Counted from the first letter of the stretch, positions 28,781 through 38,663 are shown. The stretch: DNA of 64,000 bases from Sphingobacterium sp. UBA5670 (GCF_002420705.1 NZ_DIIM01000005.1:573657-637656), one strand, 5' to 3'. Notes: generated by a model from the sequence alone, not told the origin. A program made the numbers and translations.

Positions 28781-29842
28781 ATGGATAGAAGAGTCTTCTT
28801 AAAGTCAAATGCATTTTTATGGATGACAGCGATATTACCTTTAGGTACATCGGCCCAAAAAAGCAGGATGCAGTCTCCCTATTTCAAATTGAAACCGATT
28901 GGTCGTTCTTTACAATTACAGGATTATTTTATTTGGTGCTCATCTCCGATTTGGGGGAACGATGGTAAGGTGCATCTTTTTTATTCACGTTGGCGAAAGG
29001 AAAAAGGGATGGGAGGCTGGATCAAAGGTTCTGAGATAGCGCACGCAGTTGCTGATTCTCCCTATGAAACATTCCAACATAAGGATGTTGTTCTACAAGC
29101 TCGGGAAGGATTTTGGGATAGTACAACCTGCCATAATCCACTGATAAAAAAGATAGCGGATACCTATTATCTTTTTTATATGGGAAACTCCAATGGAAAA
29201 ACAGATACGAAGAGGATCGGTGTGGCAACCTCTACAAGCTTGGATGGGCCATGGAAACGGAGCGATAATCCCATTTTGTTGCCTGGAGCGGAAGGTGCAT
29301 GGGATGATCATTGTACGACGAACCCAGCATTTCTAAAAGGTAACGATGGTAAATTTTGGCTGTATTATAAATCTTGGAATACGGCTGAATACCTGCAGGA
29401 TAAAGGTCCTGTTCGAGGAAATCGAAAGTATGGATTGGCCAAAGCTGAACATCCATTGGGACCCTATGTGAAAGTATCCGAACACCCGGTAATTGATTTT
29501 TCTGATCGTCCTCATAATGCACAGCTTGAAGATGCTTTTGTATGGAAACAGGATGAACAGTATTGTTTGTTAGCTAGGGATATGGGGTTTTACAATCACG
29601 AATATGGATTGATCTTAAAATCATTGGATGGCGTTAAATGGTCTGAACCGCAAGTAGCTTATTTAAATTTATCAACATATATTCAGGAGCCGCCGCCACC
29701 CGCAAACTTGAAGCGCTTTGGCAGACTTGAAAGACCTATGATCCTGATGGATAAAATAACGGATAAACCTCGCTTCCTTTTTGGAGCCACGCAAGGCGGA
29801 ATAGCAGAAACCTCGACAGCCTTTGTATTTGAGATCGTGTGA
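28781..29842 (+). CDS. Five-bladed beta-propeller glycoside hydrolase, GH43/GH117-like, Tat signal
   Basis: Predicted exo-acting glycosidase of the five-bladed-propeller type, 353 aa. The N-terminus carries RRVFLK followed by a hydrophobic stretch, a twin-arginine signal, so it is probably exported folded. Propeller blade signatures recur: WGNDGKVHLFYSRW, DTYYLFYMGNSNG, DGKFWLYYKSW and QLEDAFVWKQDEQYCLLARDM arranged in order (taken separately). The glutamate in QLEDAF near residue 249 is a candidate general acid. Substrate unknown; arabinose, galactose or uronate ends of pectin are possible. I cannot assign it firmly to one CAZy family. First gene of the second enzyme operon. Confidence 0.7.
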   Translation: MDRRVFLKSNAFLWMTAILPLGTSAQKSRMQSPYFKLKPIGRSLQLQDYFIWCSSPIWGNDGKVHLFYSRWRKEKGMGGWIKGSEIAHAVADSPYETFQHKDVVLQAREGFWDSTTCHNPLIKKIADTYYLFYMGNSNGKTDTKRIGVATSTSLDGPWKRSDNPILLPGAEGAWDDHCTTNPAFLKGNDGKFWLYYKSWNTAEYLQDKGPVRGNRKYGLAKAEHPLGPYVKVSEHPVIDFSDRPHNAQLEDAFVWKQDEQYCLLARDMGFYNHEYGLILKSLDGVKWSEPQVAYLNLSTYIQEPPPPANLKRFGRLERPMILMDKITDKPRFLFGATQGGIAETSTAFVFEIV

Positions 29843-29974
29843 AGAATCTGCCATAATCGTGTTTAATTCGAGAAAATAACTGCAAAGTTTTGCTTCTGTA
29901 TGTTGAAGATCGATAGAAGTGAGCTGAATTTGACAGCTGATATAACAAGTATAACGAGAAACAATTATAAGCCA

Positions 29975-31375
29975 ATGAAACAGATTTTTAGTATGCTCCT
30001 AGCAATTTTTGCATGTGTAGCAAGTCAAGGGCAACAAATAACCTGGGCCAGTGCACAGCAACCCTTAAAGGAAATAGAACAGCTTAAAAAGATCATTGTT
30101 GCTCCTACATTTAAAAAGAAAGATTATTCCATCGCTGATTTCGGTGCTATTGGAGATGGTAGGACGAAAAATACAGTGGCCTTTAAAAAAGCTATTGAAA
30201 CGTGTAATAAGCAGGGGGGAGGACGTGTGATTGTGCCAAAAGGTGTCTATCTGACTGGTGCTATTTATTTGAAAAGCAACGTTAATCTGCATGTGAGTGA
30301 AGGGGCAACAATACTATTTAGTCGGGATAGTGCTGATTATCCGATGGTATTCACGCGTTGGGAGGGCATGGAATGTATCAATTTTTCTCCGTTCATCTAT
30401 GCGTATAAAGAAGAGAATATTGCTATTACAGGAAAAGGATTACTGGATGGAAATGCCGATAATGATCATTGGTGGTATTGGTGTGGTGCCCGAAAATATG
30501 GTTGGCACGAAGGTCGTCCTGGCGAACAAAAGCCTGCCCGGGCAATTTTGCATCAGCAGATGGCCGAAGAGATGGACCCGCATAAAAGAGTATTTGGCGA
30601 TGGAAATTTTCTTCGTCCCAATTTTGTACAGCCTTATTTATGCAAAAATGTCTGGATTGCTGACGTCAAGCTGATTAATTCTCCGATGTGGAATCTCAAT
30701 CCTGTTCTATGTGAGAATGTATTGATAGATGGCGTGAAAGTGGTGAGTCATGGACCTAATAATGATGGCTGCGATCCTGAAGCAAGTAAAAATGTATGGA
30801 TCAAAAATTGTTATTTTGATACCGGCGATGACTGTATTGCTATTAAATCCGGAAGAGATGAAGATGGCCGTAATATTGGTCGACCTGCGGAGAATCATAT
30901 CATCGAAAATTGCGAAATGAAGGATGGTCATGGTGGCGTCGTTATCGGTAGCGAAATTGCAGGTGGAGCCAGAAATATTTATGCACTTAACAATGTGATG
31001 GACAGTCCAAATTTGGATCGGGCTCTACGGATAAAAACTAGTTCCAGCCGAGGCGGGATCATTGAAAACGTGTTTTTTTATAACACGGAAGTAGGGCAAT
31101 ATAAGGAAGCGGCTGTACGATTTAATATGTTTTATGAAAAACCCGGAAAACATATTCCGACGATTCGCAATATCTGGGTCGAAAACCTTCAGGTTAAAGG
31201 CGGCGGAAAGTATGCTGTGCTCTCCGCGGCGTACGAATCATCCCCTGTAACCGATTTTACGATGGTTAATTGTAAGATTGATGGTGTAAAAGAAGCGTTC
31301 AAAGTTGATTACCTCAAGAATGTCTCGCTAAAAAATGTCATTGTCAATGGAAAAGAAATCAAGTCTTTCGATTAA
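29975..31375 (+). CDS. GH28 polygalacturonase-family hydrolase, canonical active site
   Basis: Hydrolyses alpha-linked galacturonate, probably exo-acting on RG-I or homogalacturonan oligomers. The start at 29975 is preferred to an in-frame ATG at 29900 because the signal peptide (MKQIFSMLLA onward, cut after SQGQ) begins there; length 466 aa. Motifs are all present: N263-D264-G with D267, TGDD (D285, D286), GHG (318-320) and RIK (352-354). It keeps exactly the residues that the GH28 proteins at 2386 and 4423 have lost, so within the locus it is the best candidate for true galacturonate cleavage. Confidence 0.9.
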   Translation: MKQIFSMLLAIFACVASQGQQITWASAQQPLKEIEQLKKIIVAPTFKKKDYSIADFGAIGDGRTKNTVAFKKAIETCNKQGGGRVIVPKGVYLTGAIYLKSNVNLHVSEGATILFSRDSADYPMVFTRWEGMECINFSPFIYAYKEENIAITGKGLLDGNADNDHWWYWCGARKYGWHEGRPGEQKPARAILHQQMAEEMDPHKRVFGDGNFLRPNFVQPYLCKNVWIADVKLINSPMWNLNPVLCENVLIDGVKVVSHGPNNDGCDPEASKNVWIKNCYFDTGDDCIAIKSGRDEDGRNIGRPAENHIIENCEMKDGHGGVVIGSEIAGGARNIYALNNVMDSPNLDRALRIKTSSSRGGIIENVFFYNTEVGQYKEAAVRFNMFYEKPGKHIPTIRNIWVENLQVKGGGKYAVLSAAYESSPVTDFTMVNCKIDGVKEAFKVDYLKNVSLKNVIVNGKEIKSFD

Positions 31376-31479
31376 CATAACATCTCTTTCGATGGAAAGC
31401 ATAAGCTCCTGTGATTACGAAGTAGCATAACGATCATGAAAAAGATCTACGCATAGCTAATTCATGAATAACTATTGAT

Positions 31480-34400
31480 ATGATACGAAAGTGTTTGATT
31501 TTTTGCAGTCTGTTATTAGGGGCTGTCTTACAGGCAGCTGTCGCCCAGTCAAAACATTGGAAAGACAATGACCGTACACTTCATTATACGGAAGATCAGG
31601 GTGACTTTCTGTTGGTTAAAGGACGATATCGATTTAATCGTGCGCTTTATGGTAATAACCTAGCATCCCGGGTAGAAGCAGGCGATTTACCTGAATTTGC
31701 GCTGTACATGCCAGGGATGGCGGGGAATTTACAATTTGTCCTAAGCAATAGACAGCTGCGAAAGAAAATGATTGACGCCGATCATATCGAGACAAGATAT
31801 CGATCGGGAGCTATGCATTATCGAATCAAAGACGCATTACTTGGCAAAGGTTATATCGATATCGTTGTGATGGCGCAGGTCGACGCTGAAGGAATGATCG
31901 TAAAAATACACGGAACGGATATTAAGCCTGAAGCACATCTTTATGCTATTTATGGCGGGGCTAGCGGAAAAACTTTTAGCAGAAACGGCGACATAGGCGC
32001 GGATCCGGAATCGGGGTTTTATCTTCTCCCTGCATATTGTGAACATAATCAGTATACAGTAGAAAAAAATAGTTTTGAACTTACATATCAAAATAAGAAA
32101 AATGAAGCCCAGTTTATTCAAGGTAGTTTTTCAGGGCTTTCAACACTGCAGATGTCAGATGCAAGGGTCCTGGAGGATTTATCGCGTCTGGGTAAGACGG
32201 AGAATCAGGGTAACCCTATCATTGTTGGGGAATATATTCTGGCTAAAGAACCATCTTATATTCAAATCGCTAAGGGTAAGCTCTCTGCTGCAAAATTTTC
32301 CGAAAGCACATTAGAAAAGGTTTATGAGCAAGCGGATCAGAAAAGGGTTTCTCTGGCTAGTCGGGTTAAAATAAACACACCGGATCGCTATATCAATAAT
32401 TTGGGGGCAGCACTGTCGGTCGCTGCTGATGGTATTTGGGAGTCACCTACATTTTTGCATGGGGCAGTGGCATGGCGTATGCGTTTGAATGCCTGGCGGG
32501 GAGCGTATACTGCAGATGCATTGGGGTGGCACGACAGAGCGAAGGAGCACTTTTCCAGTTATGCCAATTCACAGGTGGTCGAACCGAGTTACGGCCCAGT
32601 TGTGATGGATACAACCTTGCACTTAGCTCGACATTTGGAAAAAATGGGTACCTCGATGTTTTCAAGCGGCTATATTTCTCGTAACCCAAACAATAACACA
32701 GTAGCCCATCACTACGATATGAACTTGGTCTTTATCGATCAATTGTTGTCGCATTTTAATTATACAGGAGATGTCGCATATATCAAAGAGATGTGGCCCA
32801 CGCTGACTCGGCATCTCGATTGGGAAAAGCGAAATTTCGATCGGGACAATGATGGCTTATACGATGCCTATTGTGCAATATGGGCCAGTGATGGTTTACA
32901 ATATTCCGGTGGCGCTGTCACGCACACAAGCGCCTATATGTACCGTGCCAATCACATGATGGCTCAATTGGCGCAGGTGATTGGAGAAAATCCTAGACCC
33001 TATCAAGAAGAGGCAAATAAGATTAAAAAAGCGTTAAAAGATCGACTTTGGCTACAAAAGAAAGGTCATTTTGCTGAGTTCCAGGATGCGCTTGGCAATC
33101 AGCTTATACACGAAAATGCTGGTTTGTGGACTATTTATCATGCCGCGGACGTAGCTATCTTGGATGATTTTGAAAGCTACCAAAATCTCCAATATGTAAC
33201 TAATTATTTGCCAAAGATTCCTATTCGTGTCAAAGGACAAGAACAGCATGACCTATATACATTGCCTACGACGACATGGCAGCCCTACACTTGGTCGATC
33301 AATAATGTTGCTTTGGCAGAGAATCTACAGACAGCATTGGCCTATTGGCAATCTGGTCGGGTAGATGATGCTTATCAGCTCTGGAAAAGCAACCTCATGG
33401 AAAGTATGTACCATGGGATCAGTCCTGCCAACTTTCAGCAGCTTTCCCATTATGATGCATTTAGAGGCGAATTGTACCGTGATTTTGCCGACCCTATTGG
33501 TGTGGCATCTCGTACCTTAGTCGAGGGATTATTTGGCGTGGATCCGCGTCTATTGGACAAACAATTGTTTATTAAACCTGGTTTCCCATCGACATGGAAT
33601 TTTGCACAGATTGAAATGCCGGAGTGGAGTTATACGTATAAGAAAACTAAAACTGCTATTACATTTCAGATTAACACGCGTTATGCGATGCCCGTAAAAC
33701 TTGCATTGGAAGTTCCCGTAGATTTTACCCAGGTGAGTGCTGTTAAGGTCAACGGAAAGGAAGTCAAGTGGTCGCTAAAATCTTCCGCTATAAATGGGCC
33801 ATGTATTGTTATTGAATCTGAAACTGAGCGGAATTTCGACGTCACAATCATAGGTGATGGACAACTCGAAAAGATGGATACTAAAAATGTGGCCCAAGTA
33901 TTCACCGATCAATGGGCTTTTCCTTTACCTGCTAACACCCAATTGTTGGAAAGTTACGATCCTCAAGGAATTATTCAAAATCGGATAGGTCACAAATTTT
34001 CTTTTGTCCAGGAAGAGCGTGTAGGAACCTTTTTTGCGAAGCTCCGACAAGGGAATATGGTTTGGTGGCAAGCTGTTGATATTCGATTATTGCCGCCATT
34101 AAAAGCAACTATTGTAAAACAACAGGTTAGTTATGATCTAGTTGTAGAAAACCTTTCGGGGCAGCCACAACGACTGGCGATTGATCATCAGGATTTTCAG
34201 GCAACCTTAAACTTGAGATCTGGAGAAACAAAAAAACTGGAACTTCCCATCAATATCTTTTCAAAGGGAACAAATAGCATTGACCTGGTTGTGGGAACTT
34301 ATCGCCAAAAAGTAAATTACATTGATTGGACTATCGATGATAGACCTGATTTTTTCGAAAAAAACTTATCGAGTTATTACAATGCCCGTTTGACGGATAT

Positions 34401-35067
34401 CTTTCAACAGAAATATCTTTCGCCAAGACCGGAAGGGCCGACCTTGCAGTTGCCTCGGCAGGGGATAGGCAATTGGTGTTATCCATTGACGACGGCGAAT
34501 ATCGATGACAGCGGAATCATGAAAAAAGCCGAGCAGAAGGATCTAACATACCTAGGTATTCCGTTTCAGCTAAAAAATGACACCAAAAATGTTGTCTTTG
34601 TCAGCCAGTGGGATAATTATCCGACAAGCGTCAAAATACCTTTAGCAGGCCAGGCCAGCAAAATGTATCTCTTGGTCGCCGGTTCTACAAATCCGATGCA
34701 ATCCCAGTTTATCAACGCCAAGATTAGGGTCAATTATACCGATGGAACTTTAGATACGCTAGATCTCATCAATCCTATAAACTGGTGGCCTATCGAACAG
34801 GATTACCTCGATGACAACCACGCTTTTGAACTCCCCGATGAACAAATTCCTTACCGAATCAGTTTGAAGTCTGGAGAGCTTTATAAGGGAGGAACTTGGA
34901 ACCGTTATACCGATATAAAAGGATATAGCAACCGTGGAGTTGATGGCGGGGCAGCTACATTATTGGATTTGCCCCTAAACAAAAAAAAGAAACTTCAATC
35001 AGCAGAACTTATTGCCGTAGCAAACGATGCGGTCATCGGGCTGATAGGTCTCACTTTAATGCGATAG
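31480..35067 (+). CDS. Large exported protein, probable (alpha/alpha)6-barrel glycosidase of unassigned family
   Basis: 1195 aa with signal peptide (cut near AAVAQ). Residues about 24-290 are beta-rich. Residues about 320-690 are helical with paired aromatic and acidic motifs typical of (alpha/alpha)6 sugar-active barrels: AWRMRLNAWRGAYTAD (from 328), RDNDGLYDAY (from 454), YTWSINNVALAEN and YDAFRGELYRDFADP (from about 658). VDPRLLDKQLFIKPGFP resembles the junction to the C-terminal beta-domain in such enzymes. The remaining 450 residues form Ig-like and beta-sandwich domains. It recalls large PUL proteins annotated only as domain of unknown function (possibly DUF4450); I am not certain of that name. 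Function is not known; context implies pectin breakdown. Confidence 0.65.
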   Translation: MIRKCLIFCSLLLGAVLQAAVAQSKHWKDNDRTLHYTEDQGDFLLVKGRYRFNRALYGNNLASRVEAGDLPEFALYMPGMAGNLQFVLSNRQLRKKMIDADHIETRYRSGAMHYRIKDALLGKGYIDIVVMAQVDAEGMIVKIHGTDIKPEAHLYAIYGGASGKTFSRNGDIGADPESGFYLLPAYCEHNQYTVEKNSFELTYQNKKNEAQFIQGSFSGLSTLQMSDARVLEDLSRLGKTENQGNPIIVGEYILAKEPSYIQIAKGKLSAAKFSESTLEKVYEQADQKRVSLASRVKINTPDRYINNLGAALSVAADGIWESPTFLHGAVAWRMRLNAWRGAYTADALGWHDRAKEHFSSYANSQVVEPSYGPVVMDTTLHLARHLEKMGTSMFSSGYISRNPNNNTVAHHYDMNLVFIDQLLSHFNYTGDVAYIKEMWPTLTRHLDWEKRNFDRDNDGLYDAYCAIWASDGLQYSGGAVTHTSAYMYRANHMMAQLAQVIGENPRPYQEEANKIKKALKDRLWLQKKGHFAEFQDALGNQLIHENAGLWTIYHAADVAILDDFESYQNLQYVTNYLPKIPIRVKGQEQHDLYTLPTTTWQPYTWSINNVALAENLQTALAYWQSGRVDDAYQLWKSNLMESMYHGISPANFQQLSHYDAFRGELYRDFADPIGVASRTLVEGLFGVDPRLLDKQLFIKPGFPSTWNFAQIEMPEWSYTYKKTKTAITFQINTRYAMPVKLALEVPVDFTQVSAVKVNGKEVKWSLKSSAINGPCIVIESETERNFDVTIIGDGQLEKMDTKNVAQVFTDQWAFPLPANTQLLESYDPQGIIQNRIGHKFSFVQEERVGTFFAKLRQGNMVWWQAVDIRLLPPLKATIVKQQVSYDLVVENLSGQPQRLAIDHQDFQATLNLRSGETKKLELPINIFSKGTNSIDLVVGTYRQKVNYIDWTIDDRPDFFEKNLSSYYNARLTDIFQQKYLSPRPEGPTLQLPRQGIGNWCYPLTTANIDDSGIMKKAEQKDLTYLGIPFQLKNDTKNVVFVSQWDNYPTSVKIPLAGQASKMYLLVAGSTNPMQSQFINAKIRVNYTDGTLDTLDLINPINWWPIEQDYLDDNHAFELPDEQIPYRISLKSGELYKGGTWNRYTDIKGYSNRGVDGGAATLLDLPLNKKKKLQSAELIAVANDAVIGLIGLTLMR

Positions 35068-35155
35068 ATAAATTAAGAAATATTAAAAATGTGCTCCGAA
35101 ATTTCTAATAGAAATCTTGAACTCGGGATAGAGTATGTATAAAAATCCAATATAG

Positions 35156-37312
35156 ATGAAAAAGAAGTTTAGTATTATTTTCACTTTCCTTGTAAGTGTT
35201 TTAAGTCCTATGTTGGTCCTAGCTCAGCAAGGGACAAAAATTAATCGAGAAAATGTCGTTAAAAGGCATAATGTTTCCAATCACGCCATGGATACATTAG
35301 CTTCGCTCACGGTCGGTAATGGTACCTTTGCTTATACGGTTGATGCTACGGGAATGCAGTCTTTTCCCATTTATTATAAAAATGGGGTTTCTTTGGGAAC
35401 ACAGTCCGAGTGGGGGTGGGATTCCTTCCCCAATATAAAGAACTATAAATTTGAAGAAACATTAAAATCCTACGATTTTAACAACGAAGGGCGGAACGCA
35501 AAATATAGTATTCAATTGAAAGAACCGGAGCGCAATGCGGAAGCTGTCAACTATTTTAGAGAAAATAAACATCGTCTGCAATTGGGTAATGTAGGTTTGG
35601 AACTTTATTTGAAAAATGGGCAACGGGCAACTATACAACATATCCAGGATATTCGACAGGAGCTGAACCTTTGGACGGGTGTTATCACAAGTGAATTTCG
35701 AATTGAAGGAGAACCTGTTTCTGTAAAAACCGCATCGTATCAAGGCAGTGACCGCATAGCAGTACATGTCGCTTCGCCATTGATTGCACAGCAAAGGCTG
35801 AAAATATTTGTTCATTATCCTTACCCAAGCGGAAAATTTCTGGATGAAGGTACCAACTATGATCAGGTGAATGATCATAAAACAACCCTCGTAGCTCAAG
35901 CGGTGAATGCTGCAGTGATAAATCATCAGTTGCAGGGAGCGAATTATTTTACACAATTGGATTACTCGCAGGGAACTTTAAAAAATACGGCTTCACACTA
36001 TTTTGTGTACCAACCGGCTGCTGCGCTCGGAGAATTTGATTTTTCATTTGCATTTGCTGCGACAAACAACTTTGATAAGAAGAGCGTCCGATATACTGAT
36101 GCGGCAGATGAAAGTGCAAGGTCCTGGAAGCATTTTTGGGAAAGTGGTGCTGCGGTAGACTTTGCGGGCAGCACAGACCCAAGAGCCAATGAATTGGAAA
36201 GAAGAGTTGTACTCTCTCAATACCTGACAAAAGTACAGTGTGGGGGAAGTAATCCACCCCAGGAAACAGGCCTCACTTTTAATAGTTGGTATGGAAAACC
36301 ACACACGGAAATGCATTGGTGGCATGCTGTGCATTTTGCATTATGGGGACGTCCAGAAATTATGGAAAAAACATTGGATTATTATTTTAGGACCTTTGAA
36401 AAAGCGAGGGAACTTGCAAAGCGACAGGGCTATCAAGGGGTTAGATGGATCAAAATGTCAGATAACGAAGGGAATGAAAGCCCCTCGTCGGTAGCTGCAT
36501 TTTTAGTTTGGCAACAGCCACATATTATCTATATGACCGAATTGGCCTACCGGGACAAAAAGGATCTCGCCGTCCTAAAAAAATACAAGGATCTCGTATT
36601 TGCCACAGCTGATTTCATGGCTGACTTTGCACATTATGATCAGGCAACAGGTCGCTATAATGTAGGCAAGGGGGTTATTCCTGCACAAGAAGTTTTCAAA
36701 GCTTCCGAGACGATGAACCCGACCTATGAGGTCGCCTATTGGGATTGGGCACTTCGCATAGCCCAACAATGGAAAGAGCGTCTGGGAGAACCAAGAGTGA
36801 GCAAATGGGATCAAGTTATTGAAAAATTGGCCCCATTACCAAGTAAGGAAAACGTCTATTTGGCCACTGAAACTGCTCCCGATTCTTATACTTACGATCG
36901 TTGGATGACAGACCATCCTGCGGTACTTGGTGCATTAGGAATGGTTCCTGAATCACCGAAGTTAAATAAAGATGTGATGAAAAATACGCTGGATGTCGTT
37001 TGGAAGAAATGGCATTGGGAAAAGACCTGGGGTTGGGATTTCCCTATGACGGCCATGAACGCTGCTCGTTTGAATCTTCCCGATAAAGCACTTGATGCAC
37101 TATTTATGAAGATTCAAACCAATACTTATTTAAAAAATGGACATAATTATCAAGATGGACGCCTGCGGATCTATTTGCCAGGCAATGGTGGGGTGCTGAC
37201 GACGGTGGCGATGATGCTTGAAGGTTGGGATGCGTCTACAGGTGATTTACCAGGGTTTCCAAAAGATGGCTCATGGGTTATAAAAAAAGAAGGATTTAAA
37301 AAAATGCCCTAA
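35156..37312 (+). CDS. Exported GH65/GH95-like (alpha/alpha)6-barrel protein, activity unknown
   Basis: 718 aa with signal peptide (cut after VLAQ). The N-terminal half (about 30-330) is a beta-sandwich. The helical half carries SWYGKPHTEMHWWH (from 377), WQQPHIIYMTELAYR (from 452) and ASETMNPTYEVAYWDWAL (from 516). The last resembles the GPDEY-x(n)-NNAYTN block of GH65 enzymes, which places E518 where the general acid would be. GNGGVLTTVAMMLEG near the end also fits this superfamily. It is probably an inverting hydrolase rather than a phosphorylase, because it is exported. Substrate unknown. It sits 88 bp after the 1195-aa gene and 3 bp before GH105, so it is part of the same operon. Confidence 0.65.
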   Translation: MKKKFSIIFTFLVSVLSPMLVLAQQGTKINRENVVKRHNVSNHAMDTLASLTVGNGTFAYTVDATGMQSFPIYYKNGVSLGTQSEWGWDSFPNIKNYKFEETLKSYDFNNEGRNAKYSIQLKEPERNAEAVNYFRENKHRLQLGNVGLELYLKNGQRATIQHIQDIRQELNLWTGVITSEFRIEGEPVSVKTASYQGSDRIAVHVASPLIAQQRLKIFVHYPYPSGKFLDEGTNYDQVNDHKTTLVAQAVNAAVINHQLQGANYFTQLDYSQGTLKNTASHYFVYQPAAALGEFDFSFAFAATNNFDKKSVRYTDAADESARSWKHFWESGAAVDFAGSTDPRANELERRVVLSQYLTKVQCGGSNPPQETGLTFNSWYGKPHTEMHWWHAVHFALWGRPEIMEKTLDYYFRTFEKARELAKRQGYQGVRWIKMSDNEGNESPSSVAAFLVWQQPHIIYMTELAYRDKKDLAVLKKYKDLVFATADFMADFAHYDQATGRYNVGKGVIPAQEVFKASETMNPTYEVAYWDWALRIAQQWKERLGEPRVSKWDQVIEKLAPLPSKENVYLATETAPDSYTYDRWMTDHPAVLGALGMVPESPKLNKDVMKNTLDVVWKKWHWEKTWGWDFPMTAMNAARLNLPDKALDALFMKIQTNTYLKNGHNYQDGRLRIYLPGNGGVLTTVAMMLEGWDASTGDLPGFPKDGSWVIKKEGFKKMP

Positions 37313-37315
37313 TAT

Positions 37316-38449
37316 ATGATGAAGAAAATAATATTACTACTGCTTTTGGGTTGTGGAACAGCGGCGACGATGGCTCAGGAATTGCCCGGTAAATCAACGA
37401 TCGTGCGTGAGCTGCGTTCTGCTAATGACTATTTTATGAATAAATGGCCCGATCCGGTCAAGACCATTATTACAAATAAAGAAAGACCAGCCAATATCTG
37501 GACCCGCGGCGTATACTATGAAGGACTCATGGCCTTTTATAAGATCGATAAACAGAAACGATATTATGATTATGCTGTAGAATGGGGGGATAAACATCAT
37601 TGGAAACCTGTCCGTGGAGAAGTTTATACAAGACATGCCGATAATCAAAATTGTGGGATGACTTATATTGATCTATATCGCATTGATCCGAAACCCGAAC
37701 GCCTGGCAGCAATCAAAGCAAATATAGATTCTGTTATTAACAGTGGTCGATATGATGACTGGACTTGGATCGATGCGATCCAAATGGCGATGCCTATTTT
37801 TGTTAAACTCGGCGTAACGTTAAACGATACAAAATATTTTGACTATATGTATAAGATGTATAGCCATATTAAGTACCAGGAAGGGGGACGAGGACTTTTC
37901 AATGCTGCAGATAATCTATGGTGGCGTGATAGGGACTTCGTTCCCCCTTATAAAGAGCCCAACGGTGAAGACTGTTATTGGGCGAGGGGAAACGGTTGGG
38001 TTCTAGCTGCCTTGGCCTTGGTATTGCAAGAATTACCTAAGACCGATGCACATTATGCAGAATATTTGGGAGACTTCCAAAAACTTGCGAACGCATTGCT
38101 TCCATTGCAAAGAGCGGATGGTTTTTGGAATGTTAGTTTGCATGATCCGAATCACTTTGGTGGAAAAGAAACTTCGGGTACAGCATTGTTTGTCTATGGA
38201 ATGACTTGGGGAATAAATGCTGGACATTTATCGAAAAAAGATTTTTTACCAGCGGTGGAAAAGGGATGGAACGCAATTTCTAAAGAATCGCTGCAACCGA
38301 ACGGATTTTTAGGATATGTGCAATCGACAGGAAAAGAGCCCAAAGATGGCCAGCCTGTTACTGTTGATAAAATTCCAGATTTTGAAGATTACGGGCTTGG
38401 TTGCTTCCTTCTGGCTGGAACGGAAGTATATAAACTTGCTAAAAGATAG
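37316..38449 (+). CDS. GH105 unsaturated rhamnogalacturonyl hydrolase (copy 2)
   Basis: Same activity class as the gene at 10877: removal of 4,5-unsaturated uronate from lyase products. 377 aa, signal peptide cut after TMAQ, (alpha/alpha)6 barrel with NIWTRGVYYEGLMAF and WTWIDAIQMAMP, putative catalytic Asp153. It is closely alike to copy 1 along its whole length (shared YFMNKW, DYGLGCFLL and FWNVSLHDP blocks), so the two are paralogues in different operons. An ATG three bases later would work equally well. Fragments of a decayed gene follow the stop. Confidence 0.92.
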   Translation: MMKKIILLLLLGCGTAATMAQELPGKSTIVRELRSANDYFMNKWPDPVKTIITNKERPANIWTRGVYYEGLMAFYKIDKQKRYYDYAVEWGDKHHWKPVRGEVYTRHADNQNCGMTYIDLYRIDPKPERLAAIKANIDSVINSGRYDDWTWIDAIQMAMPIFVKLGVTLNDTKYFDYMYKMYSHIKYQEGGRGLFNAADNLWWRDRDFVPPYKEPNGEDCYWARGNGWVLAALALVLQELPKTDAHYAEYLGDFQKLANALLPLQRADGFWNVSLHDPNHFGGKETSGTALFVYGMTWGINAGHLSKKDFLPAVEKGWNAISKESLQPNGFLGYVQSTGKEPKDGQPVTVDKIPDFEDYGLGCFLLAGTEVYKLAKR

Positions 38450-38450
38450 A

Positions 38451-38596
38451 CCAGTGATTATAGATTTTAATACGAATACAATCGCGGATGACTTGGATTA
38501 TATGATGTCGATCTGTTTATAAATCCAGCAGTAGGAAATTTCAGTATCAAAGTCAGTGGTGTTACTGAGAAAGACGATGTCGTAGTTCCATGGTAA
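38451..38596 (+). pseudogene. Remnant of the 3' end of a lost gene
   Basis: Directly behind GH105, one frame reads IDFNTNTIADDLDY. After a shift at about 38500 another frame reads DVDLFINPAVGNFSIK, then EKDDVVVPW and a stop at 38594. This pattern (a segment like FINPAVGNFSIK shortly before a final tryptophan and stop) resembles the C-terminal end of secreted pectate-lyase-type beta-helix proteins of Bacteroidota. No intact upstream part exists. The terminator at 38632 was probably that gene's terminator and now serves GH105. Identity is an inference. Confidence 0.5.
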
Positions 38597-38631
38597 AGAC
38601 TGTAGAAAGCAAGTTTATTGATCATATTATT

Positions 38632-38663
38632 GGGCTGTCCAACGATTTGGATAGCCCTTTTTT
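38632..38663 (+). terminator. Intrinsic terminator of the second enzyme operon
   Basis: Stem GGGCTGTCC / GGATAGCCC (9 bp, one G-T pair), 8-base loop, six-T tail. Confidence 0.85.
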
